Below, piece by piece: positions 6,294 through 13,691 of a DNA stretch of 13,691 nt; positions within the stretch are counted from its first letter, which is position 1, and each line of letters starts with the position of its first letter. Below the pieces are notes generated by a model. That model did not search any database and was not told the DNA's origin. It worked only from the letters and a program-made list of their open reading frames with translations. The translations under genes were made by a program, and so were the position numbers. Source of the DNA: Ruthenibacterium sp. (GTDB lineage: Bacteria; Bacillota; Clostridia; Oscillospirales; Ruminococcaceae); assembly GCA_020025255.1 (NCBI GenBank), contig JAHHSK010000054.1:1-13691 (forward strand). Reading direction: 5' to 3'.

Positions 6294-7172
6294 TTAACGT
6301 GACCTTTTCAGATTAAAACATCCCGCAAAAAGGAACCCTATGCCCGCAGCCAGCAAAATCGGGATCGGCCATTTCAGCTGACCGGTTTGAAGAAAGATCT
6401 CCTGATTTTCGATGCCGGAGTTTATGATCGTCATCTGGTTCGGCTGCGTCACATATTGCACCGTGTAGCCCTTCGGCACATTCACTTCCGCCGCTGTCCA
6501 CACTGCACCCTGCTGCAAATCATCCCAGGTGTGTGTCCAGTGTGTCTGTGCGCTTAGAAATGCCGTATCAAACCTTACTCCGTTTTTCATCAGCCATACT
6601 TCGATCTGCTCCGGCCTGCTGTTTTCACTGCCAGCCCATTGCTTTTCCACCTGCAAACAGGTTCTTGCCGTATCCGGATTTTTCGGGTACACCTGCAGAT
6701 CGTAAATCCATTCTCCCTTTGCATCTTTGGATGGTATCGTGAACACAAATGCTATTGCTTTTTCCGCACTGCTTCCTTCGGGCACGGCAAGGTACATCCC
6801 CATGGGAAGCGATTCAAACCGAATGCTTTCTCCGCTGCTGTGTTTTCGCGCATAGATCGGCACATTGCGCCATGCGGCGAAGGCATTTAAGTGCTCCGCC
6901 AGGCCGTCTGCGCGCAGATCGTCAAACGGCATCCCGTTGTTCTGAAATTCCGGCACGGGGGTGCAGTTCAGCAAATCATTCTCTATGAAAACATCCCCAG
7001 TCCGGTACAGGCGGAATGCCGCATCCGCTGCATCGGTATCCTCCAGCGTGATCTGTACGCTGCCTTTCTTTGCTTGCGGCTGTACATCCTGCGCCTGTGC
7101 GCGAATACACAGCGGCGCCAAAAAAACGCACAGTGCCGCCAGAATCAGCACCTGCGCACGGCATCCTTTCAT
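6294..7172 (-). CDS. Small pilin with VYPKN motif and FLQTG sorting signal
   Basis: 292-residue secreted, wall-sorted pilin. It has a Sec signal peptide (basic start, hydrophobic core about 8-23, cleavage probably near the AQA at 25-27), an N-terminal domain to about 165, then a Cna-B-like beta domain (about 170-250) with an E-box-like WTAAEVNVPKGY (Glu229). WIYDLQVYPKN at 155-165 is a canonical pilin motif; Lys164 should accept the bond from another subunit. The C-terminus has a hydrophobic helix (268-286) and a KRSR tail, preceded by FLQTGQLKWPIP: where LPQTG is expected, the Leu-Pro pair is Phe-Leu. AAGGGGGG lies 6 bases before the ATG. Being last in the operon, small, with a distinct sorting signal and an acceptor lysine, it is best read as the basal anchor pilin. 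A minor shaft subunit is the alternative. Confidence 0.85.
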   Translation of the reverse strand: MKGCRAQVLILAALCVFLAPLCIRAQAQDVQPQAKKGSVQITLEDTDAADAAFRLYRTGDVFIENDLLNCTPVPEFQNNGMPFDDLRADGLAEHLNAFAAWRNVPIYARKHSSGESIRFESLPMGMYLAVPEGSSAEKAIAFVFTIPSKDAKGEWIYDLQVYPKNPDTARTCLQVEKQWAGSENSRPEQIEVWLMKNGVRFDTAFLSAQTHWTHTWDDLQQGAVWTAAEVNVPKGYTVQYVTQPNQMTIINSGIENQEIFLQTGQLKWPIPILLAAGIGFLFAGCFNLKRSR

Positions 7173-7229
7173 GTGTATCCCCCCTTATCTTTCTCGTCCG
7201 TATTGCAAACTTCGATGTTTCAAACCCAA

Positions 7230-7907
7230 TCATCCGATCCGTTTGCCGCGCACCAAAAGCCGATGTGTATTGATGCCATAGGGTGTACAGGTCAGCAGCG
7301 TGCAGTAATCCTTTTCGGGCACAGGATACAGCGGATCCACTTGTTCGGGTGTCACCACGGAGATTGCATCCACCTCATAACGAAAAGTGCGATCCAGTAT
7401 GGTCAATGTAAACGTATCCCCGGTCTCCAGCCGATCCAGATCCGTGAAAAGCCGTGCCGACGGCAAGCCCCGGTGAGCGGAAAGCACGGTATGTACTCCC
7501 GGCCCGCCCGTAGGCAGGCTGCTGCCTTTCAGATGTCCCACCGAATCGTTCAGTACATCCGCGCCGGTTCCGTGGCGGATCGGCAGATGCACCCGGATCT
7601 TTTCGATATCAAGATATCCCATGGTTCCATCCCCATCGATATTGAAGATTTCTTCATATCCTTCAATCTGCCCGAAATTCATGAAAGGGAAGGCAATCGT
7701 TTCCAGCTGCTTATTGTACTGCTGTGCTGCCGCAAACTGCTTTTCCACGGTATCCTCCGGCATATTTTTCAGCGTTTGCTCATATCGGTCGATCACCTGC
7801 GTCTGCACCATTCGATTCCACATCTCACTGACCCATGGATACGTCAGCAAAGCAATCCCCGCAAACATGATCCCTGTAATCAAAACCGTATACCCGTGTT
7901 TTTTCAT
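7230..7907 (-). CDS. Class C (pilin-polymerising) sortase
   Basis: 225-residue membrane-bound cysteine transpeptidase that cuts LPXTG-type signals and joins pilins through a lysine. One N-terminal membrane helix (about 6-24) is followed by the catalytic beta-barrel. Class C hallmarks are GYLDIEKIRVHLPIRHGT (97-114), GHLKGSSLPTGG and VLSAHRGLPSARLFTDLD. The active-site triad is intact: His145, Cys207 in LLTCTPYGINTHR, and Arg216. Two features are unusual. The chain ends nine residues after Arg216, so the C-terminal membrane helix of most class C enzymes is absent. The lid region before the barrel has FPF (73-75), not the usual DP(F/W). GGAGG lies 6 bases before the ATG. It sits between its two likely substrate genes, and no second sortase is visible. 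Confidence 0.93.
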   Translation of the reverse strand: MKKHGYTVLITGIMFAGIALLTYPWVSEMWNRMVQTQVIDRYEQTLKNMPEDTVEKQFAAAQQYNKQLETIAFPFMNFGQIEGYEEIFNIDGDGTMGYLDIEKIRVHLPIRHGTGADVLNDSVGHLKGSSLPTGGPGVHTVLSAHRGLPSARLFTDLDRLETGDTFTLTILDRTFRYEVDAISVVTPEQVDPLYPVPEKDYCTLLTCTPYGINTHRLLVRGKRIG

Positions 7908-7935
7908 TTTGCTCCTCCACCAAAGCGCACTTCAC

Positions 7936-7969
7936 AGGAGCGGAACCGGCCGGCACCGGTTCCGCTCCT
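7936..7969 (-). other. Strong intercistronic hairpin before the sortase gene
   Basis: A perfect 14-bp GC-rich stem, AGGAGCGGAACCGG at 7936-7949 and CCGGTTCCGCTCCT at 7956-7969, with a 6-base loop. On the minus strand it lies 37 bases after the backbone pilin stop and 28 bases before the sortase start. No U-tract follows, so it is not a standard terminator. It may protect the 3' end of pilin mRNA or mark a processing site, lowering sortase output relative to pilin. The role is inferred. Confidence 0.7.
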
Positions 7970-8006
7970 TTCGGCTGCTTGCGGCTTTTTTCCGCACATT
8001 CCCTTT

Positions 8007-9548
8007 TTATTTTTCCTTTTTTCTATCGCATCTTTTTTTCAAAACAAGCATCACGCCTGCAAAAATCACCAATACCGTACCGCCAACGTAGAACAGTACG
8101 GTTCCGGTACCGCCGGTCGAAGGCAGCTCTGAGCCGAATTTGTTTTCAATGTTCACTGTGATATTTCCATTGTTCGCGGTTTGCTGATTGATTTCTCCTT
8201 TTGTGCCGATTTGGATTTTCACTGGGTCTTTGAGCTTGTTATACCCTTCGGGTGCTTTTGTTTCTTCCAGATAGTACACCCCGGAATCCAGCCCCTGGAT
8301 ATGCAGGTTTCCATCTTCCCCCGTTGTCAGTTCTGTTATGTGTTCATGTTCCGTCGAATGCTGCGTCCTTGTGCACACGCGGTAGGTTCCGGCCGTATCG
8401 GTCTTTGTAAAATTCATAACCTCCCCGGTTTCACTTCCTTGATGAAGCGAGAATGTTGCACCGGCAAGCGGCTGTTCTTTTTGTGCATTCATGGTATATT
8501 TATGAATTTTAAAATCCCACGTCTGGGTATGGGTTTCGGAGGGAGCTGACATCAGGACTTGTGCGCTATGCCCATATTGCAGCCAAGCCTTGTTTTTGTT
8601 GTTCGCGGTTTCTTGTGTGCGAATCTCTGCCTGCTCATTCAACACGCCTTTATAATAAACGGTCAAGGTATCCCCCGGTGACAGCGTTTTAAGATATTCG
8701 TTTGTAAACTGAACAACAAACGTGGAATCTGCATCCTGGCGCACAGAATAATTTTTATTTTGGGGATTCTCGATGGTTACTTCCTGCGGATTGGTTCCGC
8801 TTTTTCTTGTGATGTGGGTCAGCTCAACAAAATCAAAGGCTTTGCCCATTTTATCCTTCAAAACATAGTTTTCTGCACCCTTGCCGACCGTGATCGATGC
8901 CTTGAATTCGATGGTATCCCCGATGCTGCCGTCATTTGTCTTTCCCCATACTTGCCCTTCCTTGACATTTTTCTGCAGCTTTGGCGCTGTACTTTTATCC
9001 GCCGCCGTAAAGTTCGGATTTGTGGAATCCAGCATGCACAGCGAACCCACACTTGTATCCACAAGATAATATCCGTACGCTAAATTATCGAACTGTGCTG
9101 TACAGCTTTCTTGATTCACCGTCCCGACCGCTATTTCATCCGGTGTGATGTGGTTTTCGGGATTTCTTGCATACGCCAGTGCCAATTTTGCGAATTCCGC
9201 TGCAAAAGCAGTTTGTTCTTCCTCTGTTCCTTGTTTTTTCCACGTTATGTAGATTTGATCCCCGATCGGTGTTGCCTGCAGATATCCGTTTGTCCCGCTG
9301 ATTGCATCCTGCTCGACAAAGGGTTTCCATGCAGCGGCAACCGTATAGGAATGCGACTGCGTCTGGCTGTTGTACTTCAGATCGAACAAACGATATGCCT
9401 TATACTCTGCCCCTTTGACCGCCTGTGTGATAATGATTTGTCCATTTTGCCCTCCTGCTGTCCCTGATACTGCCAAAACCTGTGTGCAAAATGACATACA
9501 CAGCACCAGTACTATCAGCAATGCCACTCGTTTTTTCATACTGTTCAT
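8007..9548 (-). CDS. Backbone (major) pilin, LPSTG-anchored, isopeptide/Cna-B type
   Basis: 513-residue pilin shaft subunit. It shows a signal peptide (MKKR start at 4-7, core about 8-22, cleavage probably after VLA near 26) and an N-terminal domain to about 185. A D2-type isopeptide-forming domain follows (about 188-335), opening with STAPKLQKNVKEG and GDTIEFKASI. The Cna-B/SpaA domain (about 344-470) has Lys350 and the E-box YYLEETKAPEGY (425-436), with Glu429 as the probable isopeptide catalyst. LPSTGG starts at 475, then a membrane helix and a KKRCDRKKEK tail. No VYPKN motif is present; Lys190 or Lys193 is the likely polymerising lysine. I choose ATG at 9548 because AGAAGGG (9560-9554) lies 5 bases before it; the ATG at 9575 has no ribosome binding site. 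It starts 33 bases after the adhesin stop. Confidence 0.9.
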   Translation of the reverse strand: MNSMKKRVALLIVLVLCMSFCTQVLAVSGTAGGQNGQIIITQAVKGAEYKAYRLFDLKYNSQTQSHSYTVAAAWKPFVEQDAISGTNGYLQATPIGDQIYITWKKQGTEEEQTAFAAEFAKLALAYARNPENHITPDEIAVGTVNQESCTAQFDNLAYGYYLVDTSVGSLCMLDSTNPNFTAADKSTAPKLQKNVKEGQVWGKTNDGSIGDTIEFKASITVGKGAENYVLKDKMGKAFDFVELTHITRKSGTNPQEVTIENPQNKNYSVRQDADSTFVVQFTNEYLKTLSPGDTLTVYYKGVLNEQAEIRTQETANNKNKAWLQYGHSAQVLMSAPSETHTQTWDFKIHKYTMNAQKEQPLAGATFSLHQGSETGEVMNFTKTDTAGTYRVCTRTQHSTEHEHITELTTGEDGNLHIQGLDSGVYYLEETKAPEGYNKLKDPVKIQIGTKGEINQQTANNGNITVNIENKFGSELPSTGGTGTVLFYVGGTVLVIFAGVMLVLKKRCDRKKEK

Positions 9549-9553
9549 GCCTG

Positions 9554-9560
9554 CCCTTCT
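9554..9560 (-). promoter_or_regulatory. Ribosome binding site deciding the backbone pilin start
   Basis: AGAAGGG on the minus strand, 5 bases before ATG at 9548. It favours this start over the in-frame ATG at 9575, nine codons upstream, and over the one at 9539, whose spacing would be 14 bases. Confidence 0.75.
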
Positions 9561-9581
9561 TTTATTTATCTGCATCGGGAA

Positions 9582-12077
9582 TCATAAATTTTCCCGTATG
9601 CTTCTATTGGATCCGCATTTGCGCTGTTTCATACTATACAGCGCTGCGGTTTGCAGGAAAATCCCCCATAAAAGGAAGGTGGTTTTTCCTGTGCCGCCCG
9701 TTGACGGCAGGCTGCTGTCAGCCTGATTGATTACGTGCACGACCGTTTGTTTTTCTTGTTTGATCTTACCGGAATACTCCTTTGCGTACACAACATCCTT
9801 GTCATTGATCTGCATGATTGTCGTGCAGGGCGGTGTGGTTTCATTCAGCAATTCTTGTATCGTGTATTTTGTATTCTTGGGCAGTTCTACGGTCATGAAC
9901 TGCCCGTGCTTCAATGAAAACGCATTCTCCCCCGGGCGAAACACTCCATTCGATGCCAGTGTTCCATCCTTGTTCCAAACCTGATACGGATAGCTCCCGG
10001 AAAGTGGTTTTTCCTCATGATTCGAAAGCTTCAGCGAAAATTGAAACGGGATTTCCTCACAAATTCCTCCGCGCACTTCTTTTTCAACCTGGAGCATCCC
10101 GGTTTTTTTCTGCGGCACTTTGCCGATGCCCACATTCGGCAATGTAAACTGCATATAGCACGTGGATCCCGATGCACCGCGCTCTGTGAAGAAAATGTTT
10201 ATGCGATGCTTTCCTTGGGTTCCTTTCGGGATGTAATCCCATAAATCAACATACATCCCTGCCGCACAGTGCACGCCGCCGATATCCGCAATCAGCGTAT
10301 CATCCAAAAACATCCATACATCATCATCGCCGTATACCAAAAAATCCATAGGGCCGATATAATCTGCCGTCATTTCAAATTCGAACGCACAATGCATTCC
10401 GAAATAATTGTTGTGGTCTTTTTCCTGTTTTCCAGACAGCAGATCGGAACGCGGCGGCTCGATCCCTCCATTCACCGGAACCTTATATTTTTTGTTGTTC
10501 GGCCCGCCCAGCATGGGATCTGCCCCTGCGAAGCTTGCATCCAATGGCCAGAACTCATTTGTCCAAAGCCCCGGGCTGCCCATAGTATGCTGAAACTTAT
10601 CCAAATGTTCCAGATCGGTTCCTTTTACACTCGTAAGCAGATAGGTATCCCCTTCGCGCCGGAATACCAACGCCTTATCCGTGATTTCCGTTTTGCCAAC
10701 CGCCTGTTTTTCCCCGAAAAGCGGCGGAACATTCAATCCGGACGCAAAGATCGGATTTTCCTGCTCATCCAGCCCCGTCACCATACCAAAACACGCTGCG
10801 TTTGCACCGTTTGCCTGTCCGCCGTTTTTTTGGTTTTGCTGATTGAAGCGGTTGATTTGATTCCCGTTCCAGCTTTCATTGCCGAAATCTGTGCCCATGC
10901 TGTCATTTCCGAAGGCAAATCGAGCGCCTTCGTTTGCAGATGTATTTTCGGCAGAATTGATCCCGTAATGTTCCGTATGCAGCATGTGGGTTCCATCGCT
11001 CAGCGGGGTCGGGCTGCCATCCGTTACATCATAGTCATAAAACACCACCGGATTTTCAAACCCCTGTTCCTTTTTCACGGTATCGTATACCAATCGAATC
11101 ACGGTTCCGCTGCTGATTTGTATGCTGCCCGCTTGTTGCGCCTTTTCGGAAAAGCTTGCTTGCGGTGGAAAAACATCCCAGTCCCGGATATCCATGCTGT
11201 CCTCTGCTTTTCCCGGCTTCAATCGCCAGATTTGCCGAAGCTGGTAGTACGGCATTCCTTCCAGCCGATTGACACTTGCTGCGGTTTTATTCTGTGAAAA
11301 GGAATACTCCTGTTCTTTATAAATCGGCTGCAAAACCGGCTCCATCGGAATCCGATATCCCTGCACACCGGGTTCCAGATATACATCCCAAAACTTCAGC
11401 AGTTCGCTGCCGTTCTTCGGCAGCTTGGGGCTTCCTCCGTTTGCCGCAGCCGATGTATCAATAAACAGCGCCTTCCGATCCGGCTCTTCCGATGTTGCTT
11501 GATACTGCGGCAGGTTCGCATAATACTGCACCCGATAAACGCTGGCTTTTCTTTCTTCGGCTTGCGGCAGATTTTCTACGATCTGTTCCTGCGGCTCGTC
11601 GGTTTTCGGTTCCGCAGGATCGGTTTCTGCCTGCGGCATCCCTTGTGCTTCGATTTCGCTTTCCGTCTTCCCGCTTTCCGGTATCGGTGCTTGCACATCG
11701 GTTGTTTTGTTGTTTTGCGTATTTTCCAAAAGCAAGGCACTGTCTGCATCCGGTGCACTCTGCGCCGCGTGCGGTTTTTCCTTTTCTGCCGTATCTTGTG
11801 TTTTTTCGCTTTCCGCTTGCACCGGCTGTGTGTCGTTTTCCTGCTGTTTTTCATCCGCTTGTGCAGCAGCACATTCTTCGCCGGCGGGCTGCACCAGCCC
11901 GGATGTGCCCGGGTATTCTTCCTGCACGCGGCTTTCTGTGCACGCCTTTGCACCATTCATCAAAACCAGCGGAAGATATGCCGCAGCCATTACAGCACAG
12001 CACACTTTCCGGACGATTTTCCCCGCATGCCCCCGTGCCGCCTGCTGCTTGTGTTTTTTTCTTTTTTCGTATCTCAT
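9582..12077 (-). CDS. Large pilus adhesin with fibro-slime domain, LPSTG-anchored
   Basis: 831-residue cell-surface protein and probable pilus tip. The N-terminus is strongly basic (about 24 residues with many Lys/Arg) before a hydrophobic core (about 26-40), a long-n-region signal peptide. Residues about 50-178 are low-complexity, rich in Glu, Gln, Pro and Ala, like a stalk or wall-spanning linker. A middle region (about 180-550) matches no family I can name with confidence. At about 555-648 lies a fibro-slime/PA14-like domain: VYGDDDVWMFLDD (581-593), LIADIGGVH, then INIFFTERGASGST; the Asp cluster suggests metal or sugar binding. A beta domain (about 657-785) precedes LPSTGG (790-795), a membrane helix and a basic tail. 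AAGGGTGA precedes the ATG with good spacing. It is first in the operon, usual for a tip adhesin; the ligand is unknown. Confidence 0.88.
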   Translation of the reverse strand: MRYEKRKKHKQQAARGHAGKIVRKVCCAVMAAAYLPLVLMNGAKACTESRVQEEYPGTSGLVQPAGEECAAAQADEKQQENDTQPVQAESEKTQDTAEKEKPHAAQSAPDADSALLLENTQNNKTTDVQAPIPESGKTESEIEAQGMPQAETDPAEPKTDEPQEQIVENLPQAEERKASVYRVQYYANLPQYQATSEEPDRKALFIDTSAAANGGSPKLPKNGSELLKFWDVYLEPGVQGYRIPMEPVLQPIYKEQEYSFSQNKTAASVNRLEGMPYYQLRQIWRLKPGKAEDSMDIRDWDVFPPQASFSEKAQQAGSIQISSGTVIRLVYDTVKKEQGFENPVVFYDYDVTDGSPTPLSDGTHMLHTEHYGINSAENTSANEGARFAFGNDSMGTDFGNESWNGNQINRFNQQNQKNGGQANGANAACFGMVTGLDEQENPIFASGLNVPPLFGEKQAVGKTEITDKALVFRREGDTYLLTSVKGTDLEHLDKFQHTMGSPGLWTNEFWPLDASFAGADPMLGGPNNKKYKVPVNGGIEPPRSDLLSGKQEKDHNNYFGMHCAFEFEMTADYIGPMDFLVYGDDDVWMFLDDTLIADIGGVHCAAGMYVDLWDYIPKGTQGKHRINIFFTERGASGSTCYMQFTLPNVGIGKVPQKKTGMLQVEKEVRGGICEEIPFQFSLKLSNHEEKPLSGSYPYQVWNKDGTLASNGVFRPGENAFSLKHGQFMTVELPKNTKYTIQELLNETTPPCTTIMQINDKDVVYAKEYSGKIKQEKQTVVHVINQADSSLPSTGGTGKTTFLLWGIFLQTAALYSMKQRKCGSNRSIRENL

Positions 12078-12348
12078 GTTCGCTCACCCTTTTCCGGTTT
12101 GCTTTCCTATATTTTTATACCCCAACTATACTCTATGCTTTTGTCGAATCCTGTGTGAAAATAGTGACCCTGTTTTGTTTTTTTCTTCCGGTGTTTGCAA
12201 TTCGACTTATTTCTGCCTTTTTGTCGGAAATGCCTTTTGGTTTGACTTTTTTTGTAAGTGTTGTATAATTGTTTCTTTGTTGAGTATATTTTTTCTGCCG
12301 CATTTCTTCGGCAGGGATTTCATTCGTTCTGATTGGGAGGCACTTGCA
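12078..12348. promoter_or_regulatory. Divergent promoter region, pilus operon and MATE gene
   Basis: 271 bases between divergent genes, A/T-rich. The plus-strand promoter is listed separately. For the pilus operon, -10-like TATAGT (12130-12125) and TATAAA (12119-12114) can be read on the minus strand, but neither has a convincing -35 at normal spacing, so control by an activator or another sigma factor is possible. GTCGAAT (12143-12149) and ATTCGAC (12200-12206) form a widely spaced inverted repeat upstream of these boxes. Confidence 0.5.
12242..12269 (+). promoter_or_regulatory. Sigma-A promoter of the MATE transporter gene
   Basis: TTGACT (12242-12247), a 16-base spacer and a perfect TATAAT (12264-12269). 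The predicted start near 12276 gives a leader of about 73 bases that contains a small hairpin, CTGCCG (12295-12300) with CGGCAG (12309-12314), before the ribosome binding site GGGAGG at 12335-12340. Confidence 0.75.
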
Positions 12349-13691
12349 ATGAACGATAAAAAGTTACTTATGACAGAAGGCACTATTTGGAAAATACTGC
12401 TTCGCTTTGCCGTTCCCCTGCTTTTAGGCGGACTTTTCCAGCAGCTGTACAATACCGTGGACTCCTGGGTTGTGGGCCATTACTGCGGGGATAATGCGCT
12501 GGCAGCTGTCAGCTCATCTGGCAGCCTTTGCTTTCTTCTGGTAGGTTTTTTTCAGGGCGTATTTATGGGCGGCAGCGTTATTATTTCCAACCGATACGGT
12601 GCCGGTGACCGGGACGGTGTTGATAAAGCCGTTCATACTTTGGTGACTTTTTCGATCGTTCTTGGCACACTTCTTTCGATCCTGGGCATCGTGTTCACCC
12701 CCACGATCCTTCGCTGGATGGGCACCCCGGAAAATGTTATGCCCAATTCCGTTTTGTATTTCCGCATCTACTGCTCCGGGCTGCTGGCTCTGGTTCTTTA
12801 CAATACGGCAACCGGTATATTCCAAGCCCTTGGCGACAGCCGGCATCCGCTATACTATCTGATCATTTCCTCTCTTGCCAACGTTGTACTGGACTTTCTG
12901 TTTGTTGCAGGCATGGATATGGGTGTTGCCGGTGCAGCCCTTGCCACCGTACTTGGGCAGCTGCTCAGTGCGGTTCTTGCCTTTACGCATCTGATGAGCG
13001 GGCATTTCATCGTGCGCATCTGCCCCACAAAGCTGCGCCCCGATCCGCGGGTTCTGGGTCAGATTTTGAAGCTTGGCCTGCCCAGCGGCGTGCAGAACAG
13101 TGTGATTGCCCTTGCAAACGTTGTAGTACAAAGCAACATCAATGCATTTGGCCACAACGCTATGGCCGGGTGCGGCAGCTATTCCAAAGTAGAGGGCTTT
13201 GTCTTTCTTCCGATTACCGCCCTGACTATGGCACTTACCACCTTCATCGGGCAGAATCTGGGCGCCAATCGGCCGGATCGCGCACGCCGCGGTGCCCGCA
13301 CCGGCATTCTGATGACGATCGGCTTTTCCGAATCGATCGGGGTGATTGTTTTTGTGTTCGCCGCACAGCTTATTTCACTGTTCAGTGATACGCCGCAGGT
13401 GGTTGAATTCGGCATTCGTCAAGCACACGTTCAAACCCTTTTCTTCTTTCTTCTGGGCTTTTCCCATGGTGCCGCAGCGGTTCTTCGCGGTGCAGGGCGT
13501 GCAATGACGCCAATGATGATCATGCTTTCGGTATGGTGCATCTTCCGTATTCTATACATTACGGTCATGGTACGGCTGATACCGGATATTACCGTTCTGT
13601 TCACGGCTTATCCGGTAACCTGGCTGATCAGCTCCGTAATGTTCTTTTACTGCCTTAAGCACAAAGACTGGACACAGTCCTCCATTGCCCC
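12349..13691 (+). CDS. MATE-family multidrug/Na+ efflux transporter, 3' end cut by window
   Basis: Translating from ATG at 12349 gives 447 codons open to the window edge with no stop, so the gene is partial at its 3' end. MATE proteins are about 450 residues or slightly more, so little is missing. The start MNDKKLLMTEGTIWKILLRF, then AVPLLLGGLFQQLYNTVDSWVVGHY, is the classic first helix of a Clostridia-type MATE (NorM/DinF-like branch) protein. Later family features include GVFMGGSVIISNRYGAGD, GIFQALGDSRHPLYY and GQNLGANRPDRARRGARTG. Many hydrophobic segments indicate a polytopic membrane protein that exports cationic compounds in exchange for Na+ or H+; the substrate cannot be told. GGGAGG lies 8 bases before the ATG, and a clear promoter precedes it. 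Confidence 0.92.
   Translation, partial: MNDKKLLMTEGTIWKILLRFAVPLLLGGLFQQLYNTVDSWVVGHYCGDNALAAVSSSGSLCFLLVGFFQGVFMGGSVIISNRYGAGDRDGVDKAVHTLVTFSIVLGTLLSILGIVFTPTILRWMGTPENVMPNSVLYFRIYCSGLLALVLYNTATGIFQALGDSRHPLYYLIISSLANVVLDFLFVAGMDMGVAGAALATVLGQLLSAVLAFTHLMSGHFIVRICPTKLRPDPRVLGQILKLGLPSGVQNSVIALANVVVQSNINAFGHNAMAGCGSYSKVEGFVFLPITALTMALTTFIGQNLGANRPDRARRGARTGILMTIGFSESIGVIVFVFAAQLISLFSDTPQVVEFGIRQAHVQTLFFFLLGFSHGAAAVLRGAGRAMTPMMIMLSVWCIFRILYITVMVRLIPDITVLFTAYPVTWLISSVMFFYCLKHKDWTQSSIA

Noticed and set aside
6891..8132. Long plus-strand open frame of 413 codons across the sortase region
   Set aside because: It runs antisense through three confirmed pilus operon genes and the hairpin, and its translation resembles no protein family.
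9576..9596. CGGGAA/TTCCCG hairpin at the adhesin stop
   Set aside because: The stem is only 6 bp with a 9-base loop and no U-tract, too weak to call as a terminator or regulator.
11492..12268. Two overlapping plus-strand frames of 219 and 258 codons
   Set aside because: They are mirror images of the low-complexity Glu/Gln/Pro-rich segment of the adhesin gene, giving Phe/Arg/Leu-rich nonsense.
1..13691. CRISPR array, tRNA, rRNA, insertion sequence or phage genes
   Set aside because: No regularly spaced repeats, cloverleaf-like segments, transposase motifs or terminal inverted repeats were recognised by eye; covariance-model and IS searches could not be run.

Overview
The window looks like chromosome from a Gram-positive Clostridia-type bacterium, possibly a gut Oscillospiraceae-like organism. 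The reasons are LPXTG-type wall anchors with a class C sortase, a lipoprotein ABC importer, a Y-family polymerase followed by a YolD-like gene, strong AGGAGG-like ribosome binding sites and a middling GC content. Species cannot be told from the sequence. No rRNA, tRNA, insertion sequence, phage gene or CRISPR array was seen.

Layout. (1) 6-2290, plus strand: a three-gene polar amino acid ABC importer (lipoprotein binding protein, permease, ATPase), with a hairpin between the first two genes. (2) 2304-2353: a perfect two-way terminator shared with the opposing genes. (3) 4255-2352, minus strand: an UvrX/UmuC-like Y-family DNA polymerase whose stop overlaps the start of a YolD-like gene by four bases. 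(4) 5920-4400, minus strand: a TetR-family regulator, then a DUF308/HdeD-like membrane protein built from three repeats of one unit. (5) 5921-6293: a gene-poor stretch with short repeats and competing hairpins that I cannot explain. (6) 12077-6294, minus strand: a four-gene sortase-assembled pilus operon, in transcription order a large fibro-slime-domain adhesin (LPSTG), a backbone pilin (LPSTG), a class C sortase, and a small pilin with a VYPKN pilin motif and a non-canonical FLQTG sorting signal. (7) 12349 to the right edge, plus strand: a MATE-family efflux transporter cut by the window end, with a clear sigma-A-type promoter, divergent from the pilus operon.

How they work together. The pilus operon is the most notable part. 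The order fits a tip adhesin, a shaft subunit, a pilin polymerase and a basal subunit that ends the polymer and joins it to the wall. Three details depart from the usual pattern: the last subunit lacks the proline of its LPXTG motif, the sortase lacks the usual C-terminal membrane helix and has FPF where the lid usually has DP(F/W), and a strong hairpin without a U-tract lies between the backbone and sortase genes. The other loci look like ordinary housekeeping or stress modules of Clostridia.
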